A program made the translations under genes and the position numbers. Shown one piece after another: positions 7,518-16,267 of a stretch of 64,000 bases of DNA. The notes under the pieces are model-generated. The model did no database searches. It saw nothing but the letters and a program-made list of their open reading frames with translations, and was not told the origin of the DNA. The DNA is taken from assembly GCA_035293565.1 (NCBI GenBank), contig DATGMP010000023.1:60515-124514 (forward strand). The letters run 5' to 3'. Source of the stretch: DATGMP01 sp035293565. Lineage in GTDB: Bacteria > Pseudomonadota > Alphaproteobacteria > BOG-932 > Roseiterribacteraceae. Within the stretch, counting starts at the first letter, position 1; every line of letters starts with the position of its first letter.

Positions 7518-8749
7518 CACTCGAGCACGACCGAGGGCCGGCGGGTTGAGACGAGGCCACGTGGCCGGAAACGCATGATGAGGATCATGGAAAGGCCGAA
7601 CGCCAGCATCCTGTACTGCTCGAACTCGCGAAATAATTCAGGCAGGCCCACGAGGATCAGCGCAGCGAGCACGATCCCGAGCTGCGATCCCATCCCGCCC
7701 AGCACGACAATCGCGGTGATCATCGCCGATTCCATGAAGCCGAAGCTTTCCGGGCTCACGAAGCCCTGCTGCTTGGCCGGAAAGAGCGCGCCCGCGACGC
7801 CGCCCCAGGCAGCGCCGATGGCGAAGGCCGCGAGCTTCACGCGCCGCCGATCGATGCCGAGCGCCTGGCAGGCGATCTCGTCCTCCCGCAGCGCCTCCCA
7901 AGCGTGTCCGATCGGCAAGCGCCGGATGCGGAGCGTGAAGAGGTTCACGGCCAGCGCCAGCGCCAGCGCCACGTAATAAAGGAAGATCACACGCTGCATC
8001 GGGCTGTATGCGATTCCGAACAGCTCATGGAACGTGCGATGCCCGGATGTCGGGCTTGCGGTGAAATCGGCCAGACCGAAGAAGCTCGGTCTCGGCACGC
8101 CCGCGATGCCCTGCGATCCGTTGGTCAGCGACCGCCAATTATTGATGACGATCCGGACGATCTGGCCGAAGCCCAGCGTGACGATTGCGAAATAATCGCC
8201 GCGGAGCCGCAGCACGGGAAAGCCGATCAGCAATCCTGCGGCCGAGGCCATCGCCGCCGCGATCGGCACGCAGGCCCAGAAGGAGAGGCCGATTTGCGTG
8301 GCGAGGATCGCGTAGGTGTAGGCGCCGATCGCGAAGAAGGCGACATAGCCGAGATCGAGCAGACCGGCCAAGCCGGTCACGATATTGAGGCCCCAGCCCA
8401 GCATCACATAGATGAGGATCTCGGTCGCCGCATCGATCACGCCGCGATTGGCGATGGGCAATGCCGGGAGCAGCAGCGCGAAGGCGACGAGCGTCCAGGG
8501 TAAAGCGCGGCCGGCGCTCGCGAAGATGGGAGAGGCGCGGTGCAGCGGCCGGACGCGGATCGCCGGAATCGCGCTCAGCGCCAGACACCCCAGAAAGACG
8601 ATTGCGACGGCGGCGGCCAACGTCTGCCAGCGGCTTGCCAGAGTCTCGCCGCCCGGCTGATCGATCAGCTCGAGGCCGATCAGCGCGAAGCCCATGATTG
8701 CGGTGATGCCGGCCGCTTTGGCGGCGTCGATCAGGCGCTGCGCAGCCAC
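7517..8749 (-). CDS. livM: branched-chain amino acid ABC transporter permease LivM
   Basis: The product is 410 aa with about ten hydrophobic segments. The permease signature GLNIVTGLAGLLDLGYVAFF and the cytoplasmic-loop region AWEALREDEIACQALGI are typical of LivM. The GTG start abuts the TAA stop of livH, so the operon order is livH-livM-livG-livF. The N-terminal ~100 residues form an extra hydrophobic extension common in LivM. Confidence 0.9.
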   Translation of the reverse strand: MAAQRLIDAAKAAGITAIMGFALIGLELIDQPGGETLASRWQTLAAAVAIVFLGCLALSAIPAIRVRPLHRASPIFASAGRALPWTLVAFALLLPALPIANRGVIDAATEILIYVMLGWGLNIVTGLAGLLDLGYVAFFAIGAYTYAILATQIGLSFWACVPIAAAMASAAGLLIGFPVLRLRGDYFAIVTLGFGQIVRIVINNWRSLTNGSQGIAGVPRPSFFGLADFTASPTSGHRTFHELFGIAYSPMQRVIFLYYVALALALAVNLFTLRIRRLPIGHAWEALREDEIACQALGIDRRRVKLAAFAIGAAWGGVAGALFPAKQQGFVSPESFGFMESAMITAIVVLGGMGSQLGIVLAALILVGLPELFREFEQYRMLAFGLSMILIMRFRPRGLVSTRRPSVVLE

Positions 8750-9667
8750 TTAGACCTTCTCGATTTCGGGCCGGCCCAGGATGCCGCTGGGGCGGATGAT
8801 CAGCACGAGCATCAGGATCGCATAGGCCCCGACATCCTTGTAGGCGGCGTCGGCGTATCCGGCCCAAAGCGACTCCACGAGACCGAGAAACAACCCGCCC
8901 AAGAGAGCCCCCGGTATGGAGCCGATGCCGCCCAAGACGGCTGCCGTGAAGGCTTTCAGGCCCGCCAGGAAGCCGATGAAGAAATCGATGACGCCGTAAT
9001 AGAGCACGACCATCACGCCGGCGACGGCCGCCAGCGCGGCGCCAATGATGAAGGTGGTCGAGATGGTGCGGTCGACATCGATGCCGCAGAGCGCCGCCAT
9101 CACTGGATCGGAGGCCGCCGCGCGCTGCGCCCGGCCGAGGTCGGTGCCGCGAATGACGAGCGTCAGCGCCGTCATCAGAAGGATGGTCAGAACGAAGACG
9201 ACGATCTGGAGAAGGCTGAGGCTGACGGCGAAGCCGCTTGCGTCCCGCATGAGCGTGATCTCTCCCGAGATCATCGGCGCCAGCGTTTTCACGCGGCCGC
9301 CCTGGGTAAGCTGCACATATTGCTGCAGCGTGATCGAGAGCCCGATGGCCGAGATGAGCGGCGCCAGCCGGGGCGCCGACCGGAGCGGCCGATAGACGAG
9401 CCGCTCGACCGCCCAGCCATATAAGCCCGCTGTGACCGTGGCGAGGAGCAAAGCCAGTAGCAGGACCACCGGAACCGCGACGATACCGATCGAGCCCAGC
9501 GCCAGGATCCCGATCAGCCCCACGAAGGCGCCGATCATATAGAGCTCGCCATGGGCGAAATTAATCATCCCGATGACGCCGTAGACCATCGTGTAGCCGA
9601 TGGCGATCAGCCCATAAATGGCGCCGAGCGTCAGTCCATTGATGAGCTGCTGGAGGAAATAGGCCAT
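8750..9667 (-). CDS. livH: branched-chain amino acid ABC transporter permease LivH
   Basis: The product is 305 aa and multi-pass. It begins MAYFLQQLINGLTLGAIYGL and carries IGYTMVYGVIGMINFAHGEL, a LivH hallmark, and the C-terminal RPSGILGRPE. It is the first gene of the transporter operon. The ATG at 9667 is chosen by homology of the N-terminus; the Shine-Dalgarno is weak. No binding protein follows; the nearest is at 1968-3056. Confidence 0.9.
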   Translation of the reverse strand: MAYFLQQLINGLTLGAIYGLIAIGYTMVYGVIGMINFAHGELYMIGAFVGLIGILALGSIGIVAVPVVLLLALLLATVTAGLYGWAVERLVYRPLRSAPRLAPLISAIGLSITLQQYVQLTQGGRVKTLAPMISGEITLMRDASGFAVSLSLLQIVVFVLTILLMTALTLVIRGTDLGRAQRAAASDPVMAALCGIDVDRTISTTFIIGAALAAVAGVMVVLYYGVIDFFIGFLAGLKAFTAAVLGGIGSIPGALLGGLFLGLVESLWAGYADAAYKDVGAYAILMLVLIIRPSGILGRPEIEKV

Positions 9668-9778
9668 CCTGGAAAGCGGGCCCGAGTCGGTCGGTTTCCA
9701 AAGGACCGTGCCCGATGGGCACCCGCTGGGCAATATGCCGCCCACCTCTGCGACGGATATTAAAATTTCAGGTTAACA

Positions 9779-9801
9779 GCCCCATGCAAAAATTTTGGGG
9801 C
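9779..9801. terminator. hairpin between livH and the decarboxylase leader
   Basis: GCCCCA and TGGGGC can pair across an 11-base AT-rich loop. There is no clear T-run directly after it on either strand, so this may be a terminator or simply a structural element separating divergent transcription units. Confidence 0.3.
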
Positions 9802-9849
9802 AGCGTTGATATTTTCCTCTTTTCATCAAGGGCGGTTGGCCTTATATCG

Positions 9850-10195
9850 CCCTCCACTCGCACGCGCACGTGCCCCTGGCCCTCGTCCCGAGTCGGGACC
9901 TGCGGTTTATGCAACGACGTAACGCGTATCTTCTGACCGTCCCTTAAGCAAGGCGGCGTCTTGGAGGTTACGATGTTGGATGTTGTTGTCGGTGGGCCGG
10001 CGCCCATCACCCGTCCTCGCCCTGCTGTCCGTAAAGCGCCCGAGCATCCGCTCGAGCCTAAACCGGTGAAATGGCCGCGTTGGCCATCGCGCCGGAAGAA
10101 CCGCGCCCCCAAGCGCGCCTGATCGCCGTCACAGTCCCGCAACAATTCAAGGCTCATAGTAACTCGTTCGCCCGGAAGGGCGGCAGGGAGTAAAG
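9850..10195 (+). ncRNA. long leader of the ornithine/lysine decarboxylase gene, speF-leader candidate
   Basis: About 345 bases separate the likely promoter region (TTATAT near 9842) from the decarboxylase ATG. A conserved structured leader called speF is known upstream of ornithine decarboxylase genes in alphaproteobacteria, so the context fits. Visible elements: hairpin GTCCC-GAGTC-GGGAC near 9887-9901; CGTAAC (9918-9923) able to pair with GTTACG (9967-9972) next to the small ORF's ribosome site; and CGCCC/GGGCG (10169-10182) just before the decarboxylase ribosome site. I have not matched it to the covariance model. Confidence 0.5.
9973..10122 (+). CDS. 49-aa Arg/Pro-rich small ORF in decarboxylase leader
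   Basis: An ATG preceded by GGAGG at 9963-9967 (5-base spacing) opens a 50-codon frame ending TGA at 10122. The peptide is highly basic and proline-rich (ITRPRPAVRKAPEHPLEP, then a tail of KWPRWPSRRKNRAPKRA). Its place 73 bases before the decarboxylase gene and its Arg/Lys/Pro content suggest a leader peptide whose translation senses polyamine precursors. That role is inference, by analogy with leader-peptide control of decarboxylase genes elsewhere. Confidence 0.55.
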   Translation: MLDVVVGGPAPITRPRPAVRKAPEHPLEPKPVKWPRWPSRRKNRAPKRA

Positions 10196-11323
10196 ATGAC
10201 TCAGAAAATCGCCCAGTTCCTCGCCGAGCGACGTCCCGCCACGCCCTGCCTGGTGGTCGATCTGGACGTCGTCGAGCAGAACTACAACGATATGCGGCGC
10301 GCCCTCCCGGATGCTCAGATCTACTATGCGGTCAAGGCGAACCCCGCCCCCGAGATCCTGTCCCTCCTGGTCCAGCTCGGCTCCCGCTTCGACACTGCCT
10401 CGGTGGCGGAGATCCAGATGGTGCTCGCCGCCGGCGCCAAGCCCGAGCACATCTCCTATGGCAACACGATCAAGAAGCAGTCTGACATCGCCCGAGCCCA
10501 TGCGCTGGGGGTCCGGCTCTATGCGTTCGACAGCGAAGCGGAGCTGAACAAGCTCGCCGTCGCCGCGCCGGGCTCGAACGTCTTCTGCCGCATCCTGACT
10601 TCGGGGAAGGGTGCCGATTGGCCGCTCTCGCTCAAATTCGGTTGCAGCGTCGCCATGGCGGAAGACCTTCTGAAGCTTGCGCCCGAGAAAGGTCTCAACC
10701 CGATCGGCGTCTCCTTCCATGTGGGCTCGCAGCAGCGCGACCCGGAGCAATGGGACCTGGCGCTGGCCGAGACGGCCGGCCTGTTCCGGCGGCTCGAGGC
10801 TGCCGGCGTGCCGCTATCACTGGTCAATCTGGGCGGCGGCTTCCCGACCAAGTATCGTCGCGAGATCCCGGCCGCGGCCGAGTACGGCATGAAAATCCGC
10901 CATGCGCTGGCTCGTCATTTTGGCAATCGTCTGCCCGAGACCATCATCGAGCCGGGCCGCGGCATGGTGGGCAATGCCGGCATCATCCAGACCGAGGTCG
11001 TGCTGATCTCGCGCAAGTCGGCGAACGACAATCGCCGCTGGGTCTATCTCGACATCGGCAAGTTCGGCGGGCTGGCCGAGACGATGGACGAGGCGATCCA
11101 GTATCCGATCGTGTCGGAGCGAAAGGGCAAGACCGAGGCTGTGATCCTGGCCGGCCCGACCTGCGACAGCGCCGACGTGATGTACGACAAGGCTGACTAC
11201 CGGCTGCCGCTGTCGCTCGAGATCGGTGACAAGCTCGAGATCCGGGCCACCGGCGCCTACACGACCACCTACTCCTCGGTCGCCTTCAACGGCTTTCAGC
11301 CTTTGGAGGCCTATTACATCTGA
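10196..11323 (+). CDS. PLP-dependent ornithine/lysine decarboxylase (type III fold)
   Basis: The product is 375 aa and converts ornithine (or lysine) to putrescine (or cadaverine) in polyamine synthesis. The PLP lysine is Lys47 in YYAVKANP. Other fold III alanine-racemase-barrel motifs are FHVGSQ, NLGGGFP, EPGRGMVG and the active-site cysteine Cys323 in AGPTCDSAD. Length and order match eukaryotic-type ODCs found in alphaproteobacteria. GGGAG precedes the ATG. Regulation through the long leader is likely. Ornithine versus lysine preference cannot be settled from motifs. Confidence 0.9.
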   Translation: MTQKIAQFLAERRPATPCLVVDLDVVEQNYNDMRRALPDAQIYYAVKANPAPEILSLLVQLGSRFDTASVAEIQMVLAAGAKPEHISYGNTIKKQSDIARAHALGVRLYAFDSEAELNKLAVAAPGSNVFCRILTSGKGADWPLSLKFGCSVAMAEDLLKLAPEKGLNPIGVSFHVGSQQRDPEQWDLALAETAGLFRRLEAAGVPLSLVNLGGGFPTKYRREIPAAAEYGMKIRHALARHFGNRLPETIIEPGRGMVGNAGIIQTEVVLISRKSANDNRRWVYLDIGKFGGLAETMDEAIQYPIVSERKGKTEAVILAGPTCDSADVMYDKADYRLPLSLEIGDKLEIRATGAYTTTYSSVAFNGFQPLEAYYI

Positions 11324-11376
11324 GCTATCTTCCCTTCCGCGCCTGGATGGCGGGCGCGGAGCAGGTGGAGGATCAG

Positions 11377-11772
11377 ATGTCCGTCGAGAGCAATATCGAC
11401 CTGGTGAAGCGCTATTTCGCCTGTATGCGGAGCTTCGACGGCGCGGGCGCCGAAGGGCTGCTCGCGGATAATTTCAGCCAGTTCGTCCCCTCGCCGAACC
11501 CGAAATTCTCGACGCCCAAGGGAAAGGCCGAGACCCTGGCCCAAATGGGCGGGGTTGCCCAGATGTTCGAGCGTTTCGAGCTGACGCTGAAGAGCATCAC
11601 CGCCCAGGACAACCGCGTGGCCGTGGAGGCCGAGTCCCTGGGCGTGCTCAAGCCCAACGGCAAGACCTACAACAACCGCTACCACTTCCTCTTCGAGATC
11701 GAGAACGGTCGCATCGCAACGCTCAAAGAATATTGCGATACGGCGCATGCGAGCGAAGTGTTCGGGCTGTAA
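11377..11772 (+). CDS. SnoaL/NTF2-like protein
   Basis: The product is 131 aa and has the cone-shaped NTF2-like layout: VKRYFACMRSFDGAGAEGLL, a central basic loop, and the C-terminal beta pattern NNRYHFLFEIENGRIATLKEYCDT. Such proteins are small isomerase or binding folds; the ligand is not predictable. GGAGG is upstream of the ATG at 11377. It lies 53 bases after the decarboxylase gene on the same strand, possibly co-transcribed. Confidence 0.75.
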   Translation: MSVESNIDLVKRYFACMRSFDGAGAEGLLADNFSQFVPSPNPKFSTPKGKAETLAQMGGVAQMFERFELTLKSITAQDNRVAVEAESLGVLKPNGKTYNNRYHFLFEIENGRIATLKEYCDTAHASEVFGL

Positions 11773-11781
11773 CAGACGGGA

Positions 11782-12270
11782 TTATCCCGCCAGCAGCTTC
11801 TCGACCGCCTTCTGGAAGCGGCCGGATTTGGGCGACGTCATCGACGAAAACCAGTCGACGAAATTGCCGTCGCGGTCGATCAGGTATTTGTAGAAGTTCC
11901 AGCGCGGCCGGCCGGCGCCCTTGGCGACCAGCCAGCGGAAGAGCGGGTGCGCCTCGTCGCCTTTGACATGGACCTTCTCGGTTAGCGGGAAGTCGACTCC
12001 GAAGCGGACCTCGCAGAAAGTCGCGATCTCCTGGGCGCTGCCGGGCTCCTGGCCGCCGAAATCGTTGCAGGGGACACCCAGCACGACCAGCCCGCGGTCG
12101 CGGGTGGCGCGCCACAGCTCTTCGAGCCCCTGATATTGCGGCGTGAAACCGCATTTGGAGGCAGTGTTCACGATAAGGAGCGGCTTGCCTTTGAACGCGG
12201 AGAGCGGCAACGGCTTGCCCTCAAGGCTCTTGAAGCTGAACGCGTGAGCTGTGTCGCTCGTTTCGGCCAT
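11782..12270 (-). CDS. glutathione peroxidase (Cys type)
   Basis: The product is 162 aa. The peroxidatic Cys40 is in NTASKCGFTPQY, Gln74 in NDFGGQEPG, and Trp124-Asn125 in RWNFYKYL, which together make the GPx catalytic tetrad. In bacteria such enzymes often use thioredoxin rather than glutathione. It removes hydroperoxides in the cytoplasm. AAGGAA precedes the ATG at 12270. Confidence 0.9.
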   Translation of the reverse strand: MAETSDTAHAFSFKSLEGKPLPLSAFKGKPLLIVNTASKCGFTPQYQGLEELWRATRDRGLVVLGVPCNDFGGQEPGSAQEIATFCEVRFGVDFPLTEKVHVKGDEAHPLFRWLVAKGAGRPRWNFYKYLIDRDGNFVDWFSSMTSPKSGRFQKAVEKLLAG

Positions 12271-12363
12271 GGTTCCTTCCCCCTTCATGTCTTCCGAGGA
12301 GGATGGGCCGAAAGGTCGAAGCGTCAAGTCGGAAAGTGAAATCGGGTTCCGGTTCCGCGGCCG

Positions 12364-12780
12364 CTATAGCAGACCCAGGTTTCGCAACTCCTTCAGCATC
12401 TCTTCGGGCGGCGGCTCCGCGGAGGCGCCCGGGGCGAGGTCGGCGGGGGCTTCCTTGGGGTCGAGGTAGCGCCAGCCCTGGAAGGGCCGGCGCGGTGTGG
12501 GCACGGTCAGGACTGGCTTGGGGGCGAGCTTTATCAGGCAGTAGGGCTGCCCCTCGTCGTCGACCGCGGAGTCGAAACCCAATATCTCCTGGCGGCACCG
12601 GATCAGGCCCTGGATCACCCAGTAGAGCGAGCCGCCGACGACGTCCTCGCGCGTGGGCTTGCGGCGCGTGTAGGCACGCCGGGCCGACGGCTTTCCGCGC
12701 CGCTTCGCCCACATGGTCTGGACTTCGACCAGATGTTCGGGATCGCGGACGCCGACGGCGAGCTTGATGACATGGATCAT
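12364..12780 (-). CDS. DUF1489 family protein
   Basis: The product is 138 aa. Motifs IHVIKLAVGVRDPEHL, then GGSLYWVIQGLIRCRQEILGF and PRRPFQGWRYLDPKEAP match DUF1489, a family largely confined to Alphaproteobacteria and of unknown function. AGGAAG is 8 bases upstream of the ATG at 12780; the alternative GTG at 12789 overlaps that site. Confidence 0.85.
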   Translation of the reverse strand: MIHVIKLAVGVRDPEHLVEVQTMWAKRRGKPSARRAYTRRKPTREDVVGGSLYWVIQGLIRCRQEILGFDSAVDDEGQPYCLIKLAPKPVLTVPTPRRPFQGWRYLDPKEAPADLAPGASAEPPPEEMLKELRNLGLL

Positions 12781-12942
12781 GACGGGCACTTCCTAAACCG
12801 TCCGGGCGGTCTTTGCCATCCAGGCCCGAACTCCAGTTTGCGCTTGCATGTTCCGCCGTAAAACGTATGAGTCGGGCGGGCTTGCCGACTCGCAAAAGAA
12901 CCGCGGCGCGGCCTGCAACCCGGGTTTGGCGGAGCCCGAGCC

Positions 12943-13695
12943 GTGACGAACGAGCCGACGCCGGCAGAGCGCTATTACGACGAGGCGCGCCATCGCGCAG
13001 CCGCGCTTTTGCAGTCATTGCGAACCGCCAAGCCGGTTGGCGCTCAGGAAGGCGGCAACAGGCTCCGCGTCGTCCTGGCCAACGCGCTGCCGGCCCAATA
13101 TGGCGTCGCCAGCGGGACGGTGATTTCCTCCAGCCGCAAACTGAAGCCCGTTGCGGTCTCCGACGCGTTGATCCATGACCAGGCCCGCAATTCGCCGCTG
13201 TTCCAGGGGGTCGGCGACGATCTCTTTCCGATCGAGACGGTGCTGGCGACCGCGTCGCGGATTCACCTGCTGGATGATGTCCATTTGGGCGACATGGTCT
13301 CCCGGATCGCCCCGCTTCGACAGATGGCGGCGCGTGGGAAGTTCTTTCAATCCTATGACGTGATCACCAAACCCAACGGCAAGGTCATTGCCAATCTGCG
13401 CGAGCGCCGCAGCGACGAGCCGCCTCGCACCTACATCGTCGCCGACAGTCTGGGCTGGGAGAAGCCCGATCCGGCGGCCAAGGCCATGAAGGACGTGCTG
13501 CAGAAGCTCGATGACGGGCATCTGGACGGGCTTCTGGTGCTCGATCGGGATTGGTTCTTTCACCAGCCCGACAACAAGCATCGGATCGAGGTGGCGACCA
13601 ACGACGGAATCATCCGCTTCGTGCAAAAGATGGTCGCCGACCTGTCGGCGGCCGATATCGCTCCGGTGTCGCTGGCGCGCTACGCGCCGGAGTGA
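12943..13695 (+). CDS. DUF6602-like protein, possible nuclease fold
   Basis: The product is 250 aa starting at GTG with GGAG upstream. The segment ALPAQYGVASGTVISS, then VAVSDALIHDQARNSPLF and DLFPIETVLATAS follows the order seen in DUF6602 proteins, some of which are thought to adopt a PD-(D/E)XK-like fold and to occur near defence genes. The usual E-x-K after FPIE is not obvious here, so activity is doubtful. It overlaps the convergent maeB gene by 16 bases. Function unknown. Confidence 0.6.
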   Translation: MTNEPTPAERYYDEARHRAAALLQSLRTAKPVGAQEGGNRLRVVLANALPAQYGVASGTVISSSRKLKPVAVSDALIHDQARNSPLFQGVGDDLFPIETVLATASRIHLLDDVHLGDMVSRIAPLRQMAARGKFFQSYDVITKPNGKVIANLRERRSDEPPRTYIVADSLGWEKPDPAAKAMKDVLQKLDDGHLDGLLVLDRDWFFHQPDNKHRIEVATNDGIIRFVQKMVADLSAADIAPVSLARYAPE

Positions 13696-15980
13696 GCGGC
13701 GCTCTCTCCCTCTGCCGCGACCTGAGCGTCGACGACCGCGACCGCTGAGATGTTGACGATGCCGCGGGCGGTGACCGACGGCGTCACGATATGGGCGGGC
13801 TTGGCGGCGCCCAGGAGGATCGGGCCGATCGGCTGGGCCTCGCCCAGCACCTTCAGCATGTTGAAGGCGATGTTGGCGGCGTCGAGGGTCGGCATGACCA
13901 GCAAGTTGGCCGCGCCCTTGAGGCGCGAATGGGGGAAGATCGCCGTCCGGATCTCCTCCGACAGCGCCGCGTCGGCATGCATCTCACCCTCGATCTCGAG
14001 GTCGGGCTCCGACGCCTCGATCATCGCCATCGCCTGGCGCATCTTGGCCGCCGGCGGATCCTCGTGGGTGCCGAAATTCGAGTGCGACAGGACGGCCACC
14101 TTGGGCGTCAGCCCAAAGCGCCGCACATGCTCGGCCGCCATGATCGTCATGCCGGCGATCTCGCCCGGGTCAGGGTCGTAGGACACGTAAGTATCGCAGA
14201 CGAAGATCGGGCCGGTCGGCAGCACCAGCACGCTGAGCGCCGCCGCCGTGCGGACATCCGGCTTCAGCCCGATCACGCTAAGCACATGGCGGAGATGGCG
14301 CTGATATTGGCCGATGGTGCCGCAAACCATGGCGTCGCCCTCGCCCCTGCGGAGCAACATGGCGGCAATGACCGTGTTTGAGGTGCGGAGCACCGTGCGC
14401 GCCTGCGCCGGCGACGTGCCGCGCCGCTCCATGAGGCGGTGATAGTCGCGCCAATATTCGCCGTAGCGCGGATCATAGTCGGGGTCGACCAGCACGAAAT
14501 GCTCGTTCGGCCTGATGCGCAGGCCCAGCCGCTCGATCCGGCCCTTCACCACGTCGGCGCGACCGACCAGCACCGGCCGTCCGATGCCCTCGTCGACCAC
14601 GACCTGGACGGCGCGCAGGACGCGCTCTTCCTCGCCCTCGGCATAGATGATGCGCTTGGGCGCGCGCTTGGCGTGCGCGAAGAGCGGCCGCATCACGAGG
14701 CCCGAGCGATAGACGAACTGGACCAGCCGTTCCCGATAGGCATTGAAATCGGTAATCGGGCGGGTCGCCACGCCGCTCTCCATCGCGGCTTTGGCGACAG
14801 CCGGGGCGAGCTTCAGGATGAGGCGCGGATCGAAGGGCTTCGGGATCAGATATTCGGGGCCGAATGCCGGTGCCTCCTCACCATAGGCGGTCGCGACGAT
14901 GTCGCTGCCCTCGGCCAGAGCCAGCTCGGCCAACGCATGGACACAGGCGATCTTCATCGCCTCGTTGATCGCGGTCGCTCCGACATCCAGCGCGCCGCGG
15001 AAAATGAACGGGAAGCAGAGGACGTTGTTGACCTGGTTGGGATAGTCCGAGCGGCCGGTGGCGACGATCGCGTCGGGCCGGGTCGCCTTCGCCAGCTCGG
15101 GCATGATCTCCGGGTCGGGATTGGCGAGCGCCATCACCAGCGGCCGCTCGGCCATCGTCGCCAGCATCTCGGGCTTCAGGACATTGCCGGCGGACAGGCC
15201 CAGGAACAGGTCGGCGCCCGGTACGATCTCGACCAGCGTGCGCGCGTTCGTCTCCTTCGCGTAGCGCGCTTTGCGCGGATCCATGAGCTCCGCCCGGCCG
15301 GCATAGACCACGCCGGCAATGTCGGTAACCCAGACATTCTCGACCGGCAGCCCCAGGCTGACCAGAAGGTCGAGGCAGGTGAGCGCCGCGGCGCCCGCGC
15401 CCGAGGCCACCAGCTTCACATCGGCCATCTTGCGCCCTGTGATGCGCAGCCAGTTCACCACCGCCGCGGCGACGATGATGGAGGTCCCGTGCTGGTCGTC
15501 ATGGAAGACCGGGATCTTCATCCGCGCCTTGAGCGCGCTTTCGACCTCGAAGCACTCCGGCGCCTTGATGTCCTCGAGATTGATGGCGCCGAAGGAGGGC
15601 TCGAGCGCGGCGATGATGTCGACCAGCTTCGCCGGGTCGTTCTCGGCGATCTCTATATCGATGGCGTCCAGTCCGGAAAATTTCTTGAAGAGGACGGCCT
15701 TGCCCTCCATCACCGGCTTGGCCGCGAGCGGCCCGATCGCGCCCAAGCCCAGCACGGCTGTGCCGTTGGTGATGACCGCCACCAGATTGCCGCGCGAGGT
15801 GAGGCGGCTCACCTCCGCCGGATCGGCCGCGATCGCCCGCGAGGCGGCGGCCACGCCCGGCGAATAGGCGAGCGCCAGGTCGCGCTGAGTCATCAGCGGC
15901 TTGGTCGGCGTAATCTCGATCTTTCCCGGCGGCGTGGCCGCGTGATAGGCGAGCGCCGCATCTTTCAGGCTGTCTTCCAT
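13680..15980 (-). CDS. maeB: malic enzyme MaeB (malate dehydrogenase, decarboxylating) fused to phosphotransacetylase-like domain
   Basis: The product is 766 aa and oxidatively decarboxylates malate to pyruvate with NAD(P). Residues 1-~430 are the malic enzyme: Tyr39 in AYSPGVA, KKFSGLDAIDIEIAEN, FHDDQHGTSI and the dinucleotide loop ASGAGAAALT. The C-terminal ~330 residues resemble phosphate acetyltransferase (AEGEEERVLRAVQVVVDEGI; VLPTGPIFVCDTYV), usually regulatory in this family. Full length for the MaeB class. NAD versus NADP preference is not determined. Confidence 0.92.
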   Translation of the reverse strand: MEDSLKDAALAYHAATPPGKIEITPTKPLMTQRDLALAYSPGVAAASRAIAADPAEVSRLTSRGNLVAVITNGTAVLGLGAIGPLAAKPVMEGKAVLFKKFSGLDAIDIEIAENDPAKLVDIIAALEPSFGAINLEDIKAPECFEVESALKARMKIPVFHDDQHGTSIIVAAAVVNWLRITGRKMADVKLVASGAGAAALTCLDLLVSLGLPVENVWVTDIAGVVYAGRAELMDPRKARYAKETNARTLVEIVPGADLFLGLSAGNVLKPEMLATMAERPLVMALANPDPEIMPELAKATRPDAIVATGRSDYPNQVNNVLCFPFIFRGALDVGATAINEAMKIACVHALAELALAEGSDIVATAYGEEAPAFGPEYLIPKPFDPRLILKLAPAVAKAAMESGVATRPITDFNAYRERLVQFVYRSGLVMRPLFAHAKRAPKRIIYAEGEEERVLRAVQVVVDEGIGRPVLVGRADVVKGRIERLGLRIRPNEHFVLVDPDYDPRYGEYWRDYHRLMERRGTSPAQARTVLRTSNTVIAAMLLRRGEGDAMVCGTIGQYQRHLRHVLSVIGLKPDVRTAAALSVLVLPTGPIFVCDTYVSYDPDPGEIAGMTIMAAEHVRRFGLTPKVAVLSHSNFGTHEDPPAAKMRQAMAMIEASEPDLEIEGEMHADAALSEEIRTAIFPHSRLKGAANLLVMPTLDAANIAFNMLKVLGEAQPIGPILLGAAKPAHIVTPSVTARGIVNISAVAVVDAQVAAEGESAAHSGA

Positions 15981-16079
15981 GGGCCAATAACTACCGTCTG
16001 GCGGTGCAAAAAGGTACGCGGCAGGGTAACGCGACAGGCCGTCTCGGCTTCAAGGAAATATCGAGATTGGGAAGGAAGT

Positions 16080-16166
16080 TGGTGCGGTCGAGAAGACTCG
16101 AACTTCCACGGGGGTTAGCCCACAGCGACCTCAACGCTGCGCGTCTACCAGTTCCGCCACGACCGC
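16080..16166 (-). tRNA. tRNA-Leu (anticodon GAG)
   Basis: On the minus strand the acceptor arms GCGGTCG and CGACCGC pair. TGGCGGAACTGGTAGACGCG is the leucine-type D arm, and the anticodon stem CAGCG/CGCTG encloses loop TTGAGGT with GAG. A long variable arm (GGGCTAACCCCCGT) and GTTCGAGTC T-loop follow. The 3' CCA is encoded. It lies between maeB and lipB; I found no second copy of its 3' end at the far side of the prophage. Confidence 0.92.
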
Positions 16167-16267
16167 ACCGGGCTCTCGCGAGGTCGGAGGGGAATAGCAA
16201 ATCGGTCCCTGCGCCGCAAGGCAGGCCCCAGCTTGACGTGGGCGGTCCCGCCGCGCACATCGGTGAT

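Noticed and set aside
6588..7976. 462-aa plus-strand frame opposite livG/livM
   Set aside because: Shadow spanning two coupled transporter genes.
14439..16118. 559-aa plus-strand frame opposite maeB
   Set aside because: Antisense shadow of a well-supported enzyme; Arg/His/Asp-rich composition with no domains, as GC-rich genes produce.
16080..16166. tRNA-Leu as the prophage attachment site
   Set aside because: lipB lies between the tRNA and the phage genes, and I saw no repeated tRNA 3' segment near 49 kb.
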